Positions 40,901 through 54,400 of a DNA stretch of 64,000 bases are shown piece by piece; position 1 is the first letter of the stretch; each line of letters begins with the position of its first letter. The stretch spans positions 14,532,010 through 14,596,009 of the forward strand of contig CM046838.1 in NCBI GenBank assembly GCA_025618425.1, read 5' to 3'. The notes beneath the pieces are model-generated. The model saw only the letters and a list, made by a program, of their open reading frames with translations. It had not been told where the DNA came from and searched no databases. The stretch is from Heliocidaris tuberculata. Taxonomy: Eukaryota; Echinodermata; Echinoidea; Camarodonta; Echinometridae. A program made the translations under genes and the position numbers.

Positions 40901-43900
40901 ATGCTGCAGTATGCATTTGAAGACCTAAGACCTGTTTCTTTTATTGAAAAGTCTTTGTGAAAGACATGCTACAGTATACATTTGAAGGCCTAAGATTGAA
41001 ACCAAAATCATCACTTTTTCCACTTTCCAAAAGATTTACATTTATATTTGCACACAGGCAACAGCTTCAGATCATTGGCATCACAGCGAGTAATACCTGG
41101 GGTCTGTTCCTCCTCATCCTGTTGCTAGGATATGGATTGGTGGAGGTACCTCGTCAGTACTGGAGGGAGTCCAAGCGAGGGTACAAGCTCCAGCATACCT
41201 ACTTCCTCCTGGCAAAGCTTAGCACTGAGAAGTCAGAGGCAGATGAAGATCTAGAAGACATCTTGGAGGTAAAGTTGTCCAATAATATCATAATAGTATA
41301 AGGTTCTGTTTTTTTTTTTAACATATACCAAATATGTCCCCAAAGAGGGTTAAAATGAAATTATGTTTACACACTTCAAACATGTATTTTGAGTATCAAG
41401 AATATTTGTATTTTTGAGAAATACAAATTTTGGAGCTTAATCTATCTCCATATTTAGTGGACAGACATGAACATCATGAGTTTTACAATTTTACTCCACA
41501 ATAGCATATCTTATAACTGTGATATTAAACTGATTTGTTACAAATTATATCAGTGATATAATATTCATTTAGAATGTGCTTCAGAGATTATTCATGGAAA
41601 ATTTTGAGTTTCTATCTTGAAAAATAGAGATTTTACATCACTTGAAAGTTAAAAATAGCCCTAAATTTGGGGTTTGACACCTAAATTTTTTTATTTCATA
41701 TGGTAGAATGTGCTTTCCTTGGGTCAAACTTATTTCATGTAAACAAGTGATGATACAAGATAGATACATACAAAAAAAATTGGGAACGGGTGCATCATCT
41801 GACGATTTCCATTTGTAACACCCCTGACGTTTCGGACGTTACATTCTGTTAACATTATGGTTTTCATCATTTTTATTTCTTTTCCTTTGGTATGATTGGT
41901 TAGTCACAATACTTGTTGGCAGTAAAATACTCTATCAATAATTTATTACATTTATGCAAAATATAAATCTACACAAATGTGCAGTTTAGCACATACATGT
42001 AGTTGTCTCTATCAGCTACTCAATTTGGTATCCAAGGTGTACTTACATGCACTTAAAATGTATAAGTGATGTAAACTTGCAAGATATGAACCTAATAGCA
42101 ATTGTAGTCACTGAAACCTCTCAGAAAATTCACTTAAACTTATATTCTGTTTAGCATGTTATGAAAAACAATACTATGCAGTGTTTCGTTTCGGACGTTA
42201 CATGATGTTAACATGTCGATCAGATCATAATCCAAACTTTGTCCTGATCTGAACTTAGAGCTTGTGCTTCTTAGCCTTTTGGTGGCTGATGTATGAACTT
42301 GAAGGATAATGACTTTTGGTCATGTCTAAACTAACTTGCTGATGTCAAAGATGTGACAACCTAGGTTATTAGATCGCACACTGCTTCACCGGGGAATTCT
42401 GTGTGGATATTCAAAGTCTTCAGAGCATAAATCAACCTTTCTAGAAAGCTATGAAACATTACTGGTACCATAAAAAAAATTTTCGTTTAGATTGTAGATT
42501 TGTCCAGGATCTTTTCTTTGTCTGACTTTAAACAATGGTACACAAAATGAATAAAGAGCCCATTTTCATTTTGACAGCTTCTACAAATAAATTGAATAAT
42601 CAAATTAGAAAGGGTACTAATATCCTACTTATTTGGTACACAAGGCATGGGAGGGGCAACCATTTGAATAGTACAGTTTAAGCATACATGTAGCTCACAT
42701 TTTGGTAAAGTCTCGAAACCAGCAAGAAATCTCTTGGCACAGTAAGAGAACTTAATGGAAATCTACAAAAATCTAGGTGTAATGCTCAATGCTTAATCTT
42801 GTATACTTTCTAGTTTCTAGGAATTATTTTTTGGTGGTGTTTTTTAAGTTTTTGCTGATAGGGTTTGCTGATAGGGTATTACACCCTACAAGAAGAAAAT
42901 AAATGAATGGATGGATTTGGAGAGGCTTTAGCTTATTTTTATTTTCATGTTAGAATGTCATGAATAATCTACCTATAGTTATTAGAAGTTGCAATTCTCC
43001 AGATTCATTCAAAAGCAGTCTAAAAACTTACTTGTTCAGTGCTTCCATTGATTATTACTGTACATTCTTCTCTTGTATTTCTACTCTCTTATGCCCTTCT
43101 TTATTCTACACTACGCCTAGAGCACTCTACAGAGTGGATTTGACGCATTATAAATCATATGTATTATTATTATTATTATTATTCACAAGTTGATAATCCA
43201 AATGAAATTAATTGTGACGATGTGTAGGATGTGGATATTTAAATTAAAAGCTGATATACAGCAATTTGTACATGTAAGTAACATTTTTTACAAGTTTACA
43301 AAGCTTCTTTTCGTATAGGAAGGAACCTGACTATAGATCTATACACACTTGGAAGGCCCTGTGTTCACCAAAAACTGTACATGTAATCAATCTTCATGTA
43401 CCAATGAGTGGTTTCCAATTCTATTTCACAAAATGGCATGATACATTGTGAGGATAAAGCATTAAAAAAATCAGCTAAATAATTCAAAGAAGTAGTCCCA
43501 CACATACATGTATATATAAAATTAAAGTTTAATAGTCTCCCTATTTTAAGGTAAAAAAAACCTAAAAATCCATATTTCATGTATATTTTGAGAAAATGGT
43601 TTAGCTTGGTTGTATTTTTGAAATATTTACATAATACATTCTTTGTTTTGTAGACTGGGTAAAGTTAAGGTGTGTAACTGTTACTGAAAAAAATACTTTA
43701 AATTGACCAAAGAAACTTACATGTACATGTAAGTTTGATGACATCATTTGGGATATCCTTCATAAAAATGAAAAACTGATAAAATACGAATGCAAAACAC
43801 TGTTAACAGTAAGAGGAAAGGTTGAAAAATGGAAATCACTCCTTCTTACATCAATCTTTGCACCTCATTTGAACTGGCTGGAGTTTAAAAATGGATGTTA

Positions 43901-46900
43901 ACAGTATGATGTACATGTAACGTCCAAAACGTGCTTACAGCGTACCAGAAAATATTGGTATCATGACTCAAAATTTTTTACAAGTAACTTTTGTTGTGAT
44001 TTTTTACGATAAATTACAATTCAGGATATACTAAACCATCCAGCAAAACATTTCATCACATAGAGTGGCTTCAAAATTATAATTTTTTTTCAGTTTTGCA
44101 GAAAGCTTAGATGATTCATTAAAAAATTAGTTTTTAGCATCCTTTTCATGCTTTCTTTATGTTCAAAGCTAAATAAAATATTAAAAATAGTTTTCTTAAC
44201 GTGGGAAAAGATTGTGAAATCATAACTTGCTGATATGTCAAAAAATTAATTGAAATTTGTAAATTATAAAAACAAAATTTATAAAATTATGTAACGTCCG
44301 AAACAACTTTCTTGTCCTTACAAAAAATTGTTGCATGTGAATCACATAGTGTAATTTGTGTCTAAATTTGTGTAATGACTTACAGTGCTTTATTCCATAA
44401 TGATTGATTCACTCCAGATACCATAAAATTTGACTAATCAGCTTTAACCCTTTCAGGACAGGAATTATTTAAGGGCAAAATTTATCACATTTTGTTCTTC
44501 AAATTGGCAACAATAATATTTTTCTTTTAGTGCTGCATGGTTCTAATAAGGTGTAATTTTGAAAACAATATACATGGTTAGAAATTTGTTGAATAGTTGA
44601 AAGAAATAGCCAATTTTAATGAAAAACAATTATTTTGAACCTCTCAATGTGTTGCCAATTTAAGGATCTCAGAGCTTATTCTTGTTTTTAAAATTCCTGG
44701 CATCAAACGCAATATGGTCATGCAATAAAAACGGACATAGTGTGTGCAGAAAATTTTGCTCTTTCTACTCGTGCATCTGGTATATTTTTTAGAGCTCTGG
44801 ATCAAAAGTTATTGAGTCAAACCACAAAATGTGGTCAATTGTCTCGAAAGGGTTAAAGGAGTATTTTGTGTTTCGGACGTTACATTTGTTTCGGACATTA
44901 CAACTGTTAACAGAAAATCGATTTTACTGATAAAGTGACAATGTAATAAGCTCCTCCATTATTTTTTGCTTTGATGGGTAGCTGCCTTAAGATGTTTGTA
45001 ATATGATGTAAAAGATAGGTTCTTCAAGTCATACATTTTTTACTACTTCAAAATGAAAATTGTTTCGGACGTTACAAAACTGTTTATGGAAAATTAGACA
45101 TCTTTTCATTTGATGAGGATATTTTTACCATCAGCACTTACTACAATATATTGCTATTTTATTTTAAGCTCTTTATTTGGAGTAATTAATAAGTGTATTC
45201 TAATATGGATATGAGGTAGATATTCAAAGCAAATCACAAATATGCTCAATAATGTATCTCTAGAAACTAGAAAGCTTGCAGATGGTAATTGTATAAGTTT
45301 TACGTTAACTGCGTGTTTGATGATTAAAAAATAACACAAATAAAAACACTTCTCAGCATCTGAGATATCCGAGTGATTCGCCAGAAATATGCCGATGTTT
45401 TCATGACGTCACATCAGGTGCCAATCCTGCCTAAGCAGACGACGTCCTATATCAAGTGAACGTAACTGCAATGCAGTTATTTTTAAATTATAAAGAGTTT
45501 GGTGTGTTTCACCATGACCGTATTTCACATCATTCTAAAAGGGAAGTGAAACCGTTTCTAGTAACTAAAATCTTTTGTTTGTAAAAAGTCATGATAAGGG
45601 TCAATGATCAATCAAAGAAATCACACTTTCGAATTGTAAAGCCCGCTGAATTATAGCATGGATGGTATTCGTTCCCTCTTGAAACGCCGACATGCCGCGG
45701 TGCATGCAGCTGAAAATATAATGGCATCTTTTTTGTCCCCGCCGAAGGAAGTTCGCGAGGGGACTATGAAACGGGCTCCGTTCGTGTGTGCGTGTGTGTG
45801 TGTGTCTGTCCGTCCGTCCGTTCGTCCGTCCGTCTGTCCGTCTGTCCGTGTGTGCTCAAATGTTAGAAAATGCTACTTCTCCGTCATTTCTTGGCCGATT
45901 TTGATTCCGATTGTTTTATCTGATAGGGCTGGGTGGGGGCTTCCAAACTTCTACACAGAATTTTGAAATTCATTAATTATGCAAATTTATGCAAATTTAT
46001 TCAAAATTGATGAAAAATGCTACTTCTCCTCTATTTCACATTGGATTTTGATTCCGATTGTTTTATCTGATAGGGCTGGGTGGGGGCTTCCAAACTTCTA
46101 CACAGAATTTTGAAATTCATTAATTATGCAAATTTATGCAAATTTATTCAAAATTGACGAAAAATGCTACTTCTCTATTTCACATCGGATTTTGATTCCG
46201 ATTGTTTTATCTGATAGGGCTGGGTGGGGGCTTCCAAACTTCTACACAGAATTTTGAAATTCATTATTCATGCAAATTTATGCCAATTTATTCAAAATGG
46301 CTGAAGGTTCATAATGTTTTCATGTTTTATATTTCAGTTGTATACATGCATTGTTGGTATTCTCTTCTTTTGCATGCAGTAGCATTATTATTTTATTCAC
46401 TAAAGTTTTTCACTGAAGTTTTAAGGTTCAGGCTAGTTAATTTCCACAGATCTGCACTTCCGGCGGGGACATTTATTACGCATTGCGTAATTTACTCATT
46501 CACTTGTTTGTTTACAAGCGATTGATTCCTTTATTTTTTTAACGCTGCATTTTTCATCAAAATAATACCATGCAGGAAATTTAGAGTGAGGCAACAAATA
46601 AGCATTTATACCGACGCTAGTGAAGTAAGAGAAATAAGTGAAGATGAGATGACAAAACAGGCACTGAAAATGTATAAGATGTTATGGGGCATCGTCTGCT
46701 TAGGAAGGATTGCTCCCCGGTATGACGTCACATATCTCAGCAGCGTTCAAAGAGCTCTATAGGTGCTATAGCGGGGCTGTGTTATATCATTTTATAATTG
46801 ATAATAATCATTACTTCAAATGTTTCCAAGCGTTGAATTTTGATAACCTTGTTCAATCTAAGCTTCACCTATGCAATAATAAAAATTAAATCAATATTCA

Positions 46901-48397
46901 AAATCTATGAAATTCTACTTTAAGATCTTGTTCTAGTGGGTTAAATGTGGGTCTAAAATGGTTACGGAAGATGTAACGTCCGAAACACCATTTTGAATTG
47001 CACCGTTCCATCAAAATGTGAGAGATTGTTCAGATGACATTTAAATTTTTAAAAGATCCATCCATGCTCCTTAATCATGAATAGAAAAGAAACATATTGT
47101 GTATGGCTTTATATATTTTTCAGCTCCAAACAAAATGGTATATGTCAATTTGGGTTACAAAATTCTGTAAACAATTTGCTGTTCAGGGATACCTCAGGCA
47201 CATAAATCAAAGTTGAAATTTTTTCGTTAAGCTATGGGAGATCAACCTACATGTAGGTCCATGCTACAAGAAAAAGTTAAAACTGATTTCCAATTCTTTA
47301 TCTTTAAAAATTTGGGGGCCCTCAAAGTGCCATTAAGCTTTTTGGTCACAGTTTAAAAAAAACCATAGCCACAATGTATTGTACTGGACTTCCTGGATTT
47401 CTGAGATTGGTGTGCGTTTGTTGCCTACTTATTTTGGAGGGAAGATATGCGTTGCATTTGTAACAGGAAGCAATTCGTTTTTGGAATATTCCTGGAAGAC
47501 TTGTACTTTCAAACCAGTGTTTATAGACAGGGGAAGGGAAACAATTAAAGCAGTCTTTATAGACAGTTGTCTGTATACAGATTCCTCTGATCAGTACAGG
47601 TTGAATTAGAAACATTCTCTAAGGGAACACAGGAAATATGGTCTTATAGACAAGTGACCCTCATACATGAATACTAAGGTGGCTCTTACATACAGGTGAT
47701 CATGAAAGAAAAAAACTAACAGTAAAAAAAGTCTAACATAAAATGTTTTCTTATAATTTTTCAGGCATTCAACTTATCCTCATTTTGAGTTTTTGGATTG
47801 TGTGAAATTGAAACATATGAGATGCATAGTTTGAAGTCAGCCCTTAGCTATGTTCACTGGATTGAGTATTTCTTGTATTCATTTTTGGCTTTAGGACATT
47901 CGGAGAGCTTCGGATGCTGTCAGGTACAACCATCCGCTGCGCAAACATGTGAACACTGTCGTCTCCAAGTGCCCTGATGAATTCCAGGAATCACTCACCA
48001 AACATCTGGATGACTTCCAGGAATACGGTGACCAGCGGATTCAGGTAAGCATGTTCTCGGCTATAGAATTTTGGTCTTTACTAATTTACAGAGTAGTTGT
48101 AATAAAGTATGATTACTGTTGCAGCCTGAGAATAAACATTTTCCATGCTTCTTTTCTGTACATACATGCTGCTATGCATGGTCAGAGGAGATTTGTAGAA
48201 GGGAAAGAAATGAATTATAGAATAGATGAATATTCCAAGACCATTTTGCTTACAATAAGCAAGTCTCGCATAAGAAGTGTACTGTATTTATGTAAGATTG
48301 GCTCCTGAGACACTACTTGTTTTCTTCCCATTCTGCATACAAAGTGTGTGTGTGATTTTTGTGTTATTGTTTGGCCACCTTCCCAAAACCCCCTCAT

Positions 48398-48428
<31 letters not shown>

Positions 48429-51400
48429 AAAAAAAAAAAAAATCCCCCCCAAAACAATAAAAAAACAATACAAAATAAAACAAAACAAAACAAAAACTAC
48501 ACCCCATCCCTCCTCTATCGACCCTTTGGTTGATGATAGATTTTTTTTCTTATTTCAGCCATACACGATGTAGCTGCACTATTATTTTTTTTGCAAGTCA
48601 TACTCCATACATGTGCATCCTTTCCCTTGTTCTTGTTTTGATTTTTCTTCCATTTTAATAGCCTTGTTTTCTTTCCTTTATTTGATATTTTTATTTCAAT
48701 ATATTTTTTCAAGGCAATGTGCAATACTCCATATTTTGGATGTACAAATTCATTCTGAGTTTATAACTTTCAAAATGTACTTAATCACAGAGGGACTATG
48801 TTTTACAAGCTCTGCTTTTTTTAGTTCCTCATTTCTCATGTTTTCTTCCTATCTCTTGTATAATCATGTCAGGTTTCGTACATGTACATGTACATGTACT
48901 TGATATTTATTGCCAACGTATTTCAGTTGTTGTATACTACTTTTATGTTATATTGTAATGTTTTTGTGTTGTTTTTTTTTGGACACATGAAAAATAAAAA
49001 ACGCTTGAATCTGAATCTGAATCTGAATCTGATTATTTTTAGAACATTTACAGTTCTCCTATAAATATTGTAAATATTATAATGTATTGTATCTTGTTAC
49101 TGGTAAATAAATACAATCAATCATATCAATCAATCAATCATATCAATTCAATCTGTGTACTACTTGTGCAAAGCATGTTTTCATAAACCCTTATGTTTGT
49201 ACAGTAGCTGCACTATAATTCATCAGTTAATATTTTTAATCACACTGGCCAGAATTCACAAAGGTGGTTTAAATTCAGACCATGGTTCATGCCGATTTCG
49301 TGGTATAAATACGCTTGATTTAGCGCATACACTTAAAAAGATCCTATAATGAACACGCGCTGGTCGCGTGTTATTGGCAAAAGAGCTAAATTCACGCTAG
49401 TTGCCATGGTTCAGACCATGGTTTATTTCAATTAATTTAAGTAAACCGTGGTCTGAACCATGGAAAACTAGCATGAATTTAATGCTTTTGCCAAACACGT
49501 GCGACCGGCACGCGTTCCTTATTGGATCTTTTTAAGTGTAAGCGTTAAATCAAGCATATTTATACCACAAAATCTTCATAGACCATGGTCTGAATTGAAA
49601 CCACCTTTGTGAATTCCGGCCATTGCATTCATACAGCCACCATCTGAGAATGAGTTGGTACGTCTACACAGTAAAGTGATCTTTGCCATGCAAGCCAAGC
49701 ACCGGGCAGACACACAGTGGAAGGTACTGGTCAAGAGAGCATTCTTCCTAGAGGATTTACAACGAAATGAAAAAGGCAACACAACGTAAGCACTTGGTTC
49801 TAATCACAACAAATTTCATCTTCAGATTCATCGCTTAGAATTTAACAGTGTTTTGTACATGTACATACATGTACATGTGGTTTCAGTACCTTTAATTGTG
49901 TAAAGCCCATAAAACCATTTGAATGGTTTTCATGTTTATGAAAACATGATTTACCTCTTAATACTCAAATTACCTGTGAAATTACAAGTTAAAATTGTTA
50001 TTTATTTCCTGGATATAAATGCCCTAACTAATAGATTCATCACCTAGAATTTAAAGATGTTTTGTACATGTACATACAGTACATGTAGTTTAGTACTTTT
50101 TATTGTGTAAATCCCATAAAACCATTAAAAATGTATATATATTTCATGGTTGATTTGCCTCTTAATATGAAAATTACCTGCTAAATTACAAGTCAAAATT
50201 GTTATTTATTTCCTGGATATAAATGCCCTAACCAATTTCATCTTTAGATTCATTGCCTAGAATTTAAAGATGTTTTGTATATGTACATACATGTAGTTTA
50301 GTACTTTTTATTGTGTAAATCCCATAAAACCTAAAAAAAATATATATTTCATCATTGATTTACCTCTTAATACTCAAGTTACCAGTTTGAAGTTAAAATT
50401 GTTATTTATTTCCTGGATATAAATGTGCTTTCTGTCCTTTAAAATGGAATCCAATACTATGCCAAAGTGTATTTTAATGTCAAAGGGTTGAGATAATTGC
50501 ATGATAATACAACATCAATACAAATATATTTTTTTATGAAGGATATACTTGTACATGTATTATTGCAAACTACATGTAGATATAATGTAAAACCAGAAGC
50601 TTTTGCAATCAGAAACTTCCACAAATTGTTGATGACTCCCTATTTAACTGCGAGGAACTTTTGTGAACTGTAAAACTCATTGTTGTAACTCATTGTAGTA
50701 ACTCATTATTTTGTTGCCTGAAACTTTGGCAAATCCCAACCACTCACAAAGTTAAATGCATACGAAAGTATCAGGTGTTACATAGATGCACCTTAATATT
50801 ATTAAAAAAAAACAAAAAACGTCCCATCAGTAAGCCAGACAATTTTATGAATTCTTATTTTCTCTTTCTTACAGTCAGTTCCATCACACCTTTGACCCCA
50901 AGTTTAACACCCTAGAGCAGTTCATCTGCACTCCTACGGTTGAATGGTACTGGCGAATCTGGTTCCTACCTACAGCTATGAAGGTGATATCAGTTGTCTT
51001 GGCTCTCTTCTCTCTCATGGTCATCTGGTCTGAGATGACCTTCTTCAGCATTAGTCCAGTTCTCTCGCTCTTTGCCATCTTTGTCGACAAAGCCAATGAA
51101 AACTACAATTTCCTTTGTATTGAGGTGAGGATGGATATTAGAAAGGTTTTAAAAATTTAAAGGTTCATAACCTGTAAATCTTTTTACTTGTTACAGCTAT
51201 GAAAATATCTCCTCTTTATATCAAGTCATGATCTCAAGTTATCAATGCTTTGAATTAACATAAATCTTGTGGATTTTCAAAAAAAGTTTAGTGAGTTTCC
51301 TTTCATCTATGTATTAAAAAAAAAAATCTTATGTGAAAATGGGTCTTAGAATTATGTGTGATTGTTATGCGCAATATGTATATGTTCTACTATTTTTGTC

Positions 51401-54400
51401 ATTTATTTCTCTACCTAACTATTGTTGATTTTCACCAGGTACTATGTATCATCATCATTGCATACCTGTGTGTATGCTCCTACTACACAGTCTTCAAGGT
51501 TCGTGTGTTTAACTTCTATCATCTAGCATCCCATCACCAGACTGATGAGAGTAGTCTTCTCTTTTGTGGCATGTGAGTAGTGCTGCAATAGTGTTTCATA
51601 GCATGTATTGTTGGTGTTGAGGGGCATTATTGCTACTGCATTTTGAAAGGGTGGGGGGTTATCTGTATATTTTTTGTTTGCTTATAGGGACATTGGTAGC
51701 ACATTCTGAATGGGTGGGGGAGGTTATTTTAGTGCATTATTAATGGGGTAGGAGAGTTTGATAAGCAGGAAAAAAAATAGACTCATAGATTTTCAGACAA
51801 GGTTGAAATATTCAAAATTTGACAGGAGCAATTTAGGAAGGTGTCATTATACTCAGGATTTGGACAGCTCTGCACCTAGTTGCTCTGATATCAATGAAAC
51901 CATACATCTTAGACTAACTCTATAATATTGTTTGTATATATCTTCTTAGGATGCTGTGTCGATTGACTCCGCCTCTGTGCCTCAACTTTTTGGGCATGAT
52001 TCATCTTGATGATCATGTGACTGGACAGGAAGACTTGGTCGAGACATCTTATACTCTGGTGAGTTTGCACTCTGGCTGCTCTGGCCTACATGTACTAATA
52101 CTTGAACTTTGAAGTGTGGTTTACAGATTTTATGCATTTGCAGGTTCTAGCAGTGGTTATTAAATTAATGTGTTTTGAGTGATTCTAGCATTGTGGTTTT
52201 GTTTGGGGTTTGCCCCCATCAGCAGTCGTAGATTTGATCAGAATTACCTAGAATATGCCAATTTGTTGTTGTTATTTGGGTTTTTACAGACATGTATCAG
52301 TCAAATATGATTATTTACGTCAGGGACCGACCTTTAACATTCCCATTCAAATGACATGACTGAGATTTGAACCTGGGTCCTATCAGAGTCAGTTTGTAGG
52401 CTTATGCAGAGAGCTGACTGTAGATGTTACTGCCAGACCAACTCCTGATCTCCTGAAAGAACCGTAGGTTTTTGTCATGGTTGCTTACTATATTATTTGA
52501 TATTATATACAGAGAAGAAGTTCATTTGTATTTGTGAAGATTAATTGCAATGAATTTATTTGTTGAAGTAGCAGGACTGTAATTCATACCCATGAAAGTT
52601 ATTGATCAAGGGACTTTACAGTCATGTCACAATAAATGTAACCATTTATATTCTTATTCCCATCTCCCTTCTCATAGATCATGGGTCGTCATATTGACGT
52701 GTTACCCTTCATGGCCTCTGGTTTCTACATCTATTACCCAATCCTGGTGGCTCTTCTTTGCTTGGCTACATACTTTGACCTTGGCAGCAGGTGCCTGTCA
52801 TGCCTTGGCTTCCAACAGTTTGTGGGTGATGATGACATGACCAAAGATCTTGTGGATGAGGGTAGGGAGCTTATGAAAAGAGGTGAGTATCTTCTTACAT
52901 CCAGTAGCAGCATCAGCAGTAGCAATGGAATGTCAGGACATTTATAAGTCATAATGTTTTGTACATTCTTCAGTATTGATTTTGAATGCCAACTTTACAA
53001 AAATTTCCCTTTTCTAGGAAAAAACTGATATACATTCATGTACATAAACAAACATGTTAACATCAATAAAACTTTGGCAAAGGCATGAATAATCAGTTTT
53101 TTGGATTATGCAAGTTTATGATATGGAAATATAATGATTATTTGATGAGAAGTGAAGTCATAACATCACAGCTACATGACAAAGTTACTAATTCATTCAG
53201 TGTATTTCCTGTTGTATTTATTACATTCATGTAGAGAAAAGGAAGAGGGAGAGAGCTGCCCACAGTGAGGAGAGAAAGAAGACATTTTCAAAGTTTAGTT
53301 TACAAGAGAACGCTGAAGCGAACCGGAACAGTCGACGCTTCAATAACCGAGGATCAGGAACAGACAGTGATACCGGACCCAGCAACTATAGCTCTGCATC
53401 CACCAAAGGTTTGTTTCCTTCATTCGTGACATGGTGTTATGCTGTAAAAATCATAATCTGAAGATTTATATATGTTTAGACTGCTTTGAGTAAAGAACAA
53501 TACAGTACAGTAAGGATTAAGTCCATTACTCCAAATATCCTCTTGTTTCTAGTTCTCTACAGTTTACCCTATGCAAAGATTATCTTAAGTTTAGCTTTCA
53601 TGTAGATATACTTGTCATTTGTCATTGTGTAGTGCTTCAGGTATTTCCAGTTGAAATGTAAATATTTTCAAGTTAAGCAAATAATTCCTGGATACATCTC
53701 CTTAGCCAGAGAATGATATTTTGACATATGTGACCCGGCACCACAAAACCACCAAAAAGTCGCAACCCGTGATTTTGTGTAAACAGCTGAAATGGAAATT
53801 TGGGTTGGAAAATTTTATTTTGGGATTTTTGGTTTTTCTGAAAGATCGTTCTTTTCTGTACCTTATATCAAAATCTGGAAGCTTAAAACACAGCATAAGA
53901 CGAATTTTAAACAGTTTTTCTAGACCAGTTTTTTCCGCATAGCTTCGGTTTCTTCCTAATTCTTCGCCTTCCCGTATGATCTTTTTTTAATGGGTACCGC
54001 TCACCCTCGTAAAGTCACTGCAATCTCACGGGCCTTAAAAATTACATTTCCCTAATAATTTTTATACTGATAGAAAGAATAAACTCTCAGCAATCTCATC
54101 ATACTGATATAACAGTTCACCAATAGTCGCGAAAGCAAATTACAGAGCAGTTTTAAGTTCCATTTCGATGACGAAACAGAGTTTGAAAAAGGACGAACGA
54201 TCAAGTTTATTCATGTGAGCAAGGAAAGAGTATGTAAGTTCTATGTAAAACAAACTGCATAGGTTAATCAATGTGAACAAGAAAAAGAGTAGGTCCTATT
54301 CAAGTCAATTATAGGCTAAATTACAAGTTCAGTGTATGATAACAGAAGGACTACACAGGTAACAAACCAGTATTATGTAAAAGGGAACAAAGAAAGACAA

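Larger units (their letters stand above)
41829..46986. repeat. Dispersed array of the 14-mer GTTTCGGACGTTAC
   Basis: Copies start at 41829 (+), 42188 (+), 43917 (-, one mismatch), 44291 (-), 44870 (+), 44888 (+, one mismatch), 45062 (+) and 46973 (-). Several are followed within 3-14 bases by GTTAAC (copies at 41829, 42188, 43917 and the 44870/44888 pair). All lie in LMBRD2 intron 4. I found none elsewhere in the window. Surrounding sequence is not similar between copies. Confidence 0.8.

Noticed and set aside
47949..48308. Open frame extending from LMBRD2 exon 5 into the intron
   Set aside because: Similarity to LMBRD2 stops exactly at the GT donor at 48045; the rest is intron read-through.
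49824..50425. Regularly spaced repeats that might suggest a CRISPR array
   Set aside because: Whole units of about 210 bp are repeated, not short repeats with unique spacers, and the sequence is an intron of an animal gene.
52320..52460. A functional tRNA gene
   Set aside because: Only a B-box-like word is present; no acceptor stem, anticodon arm or A box could be built.
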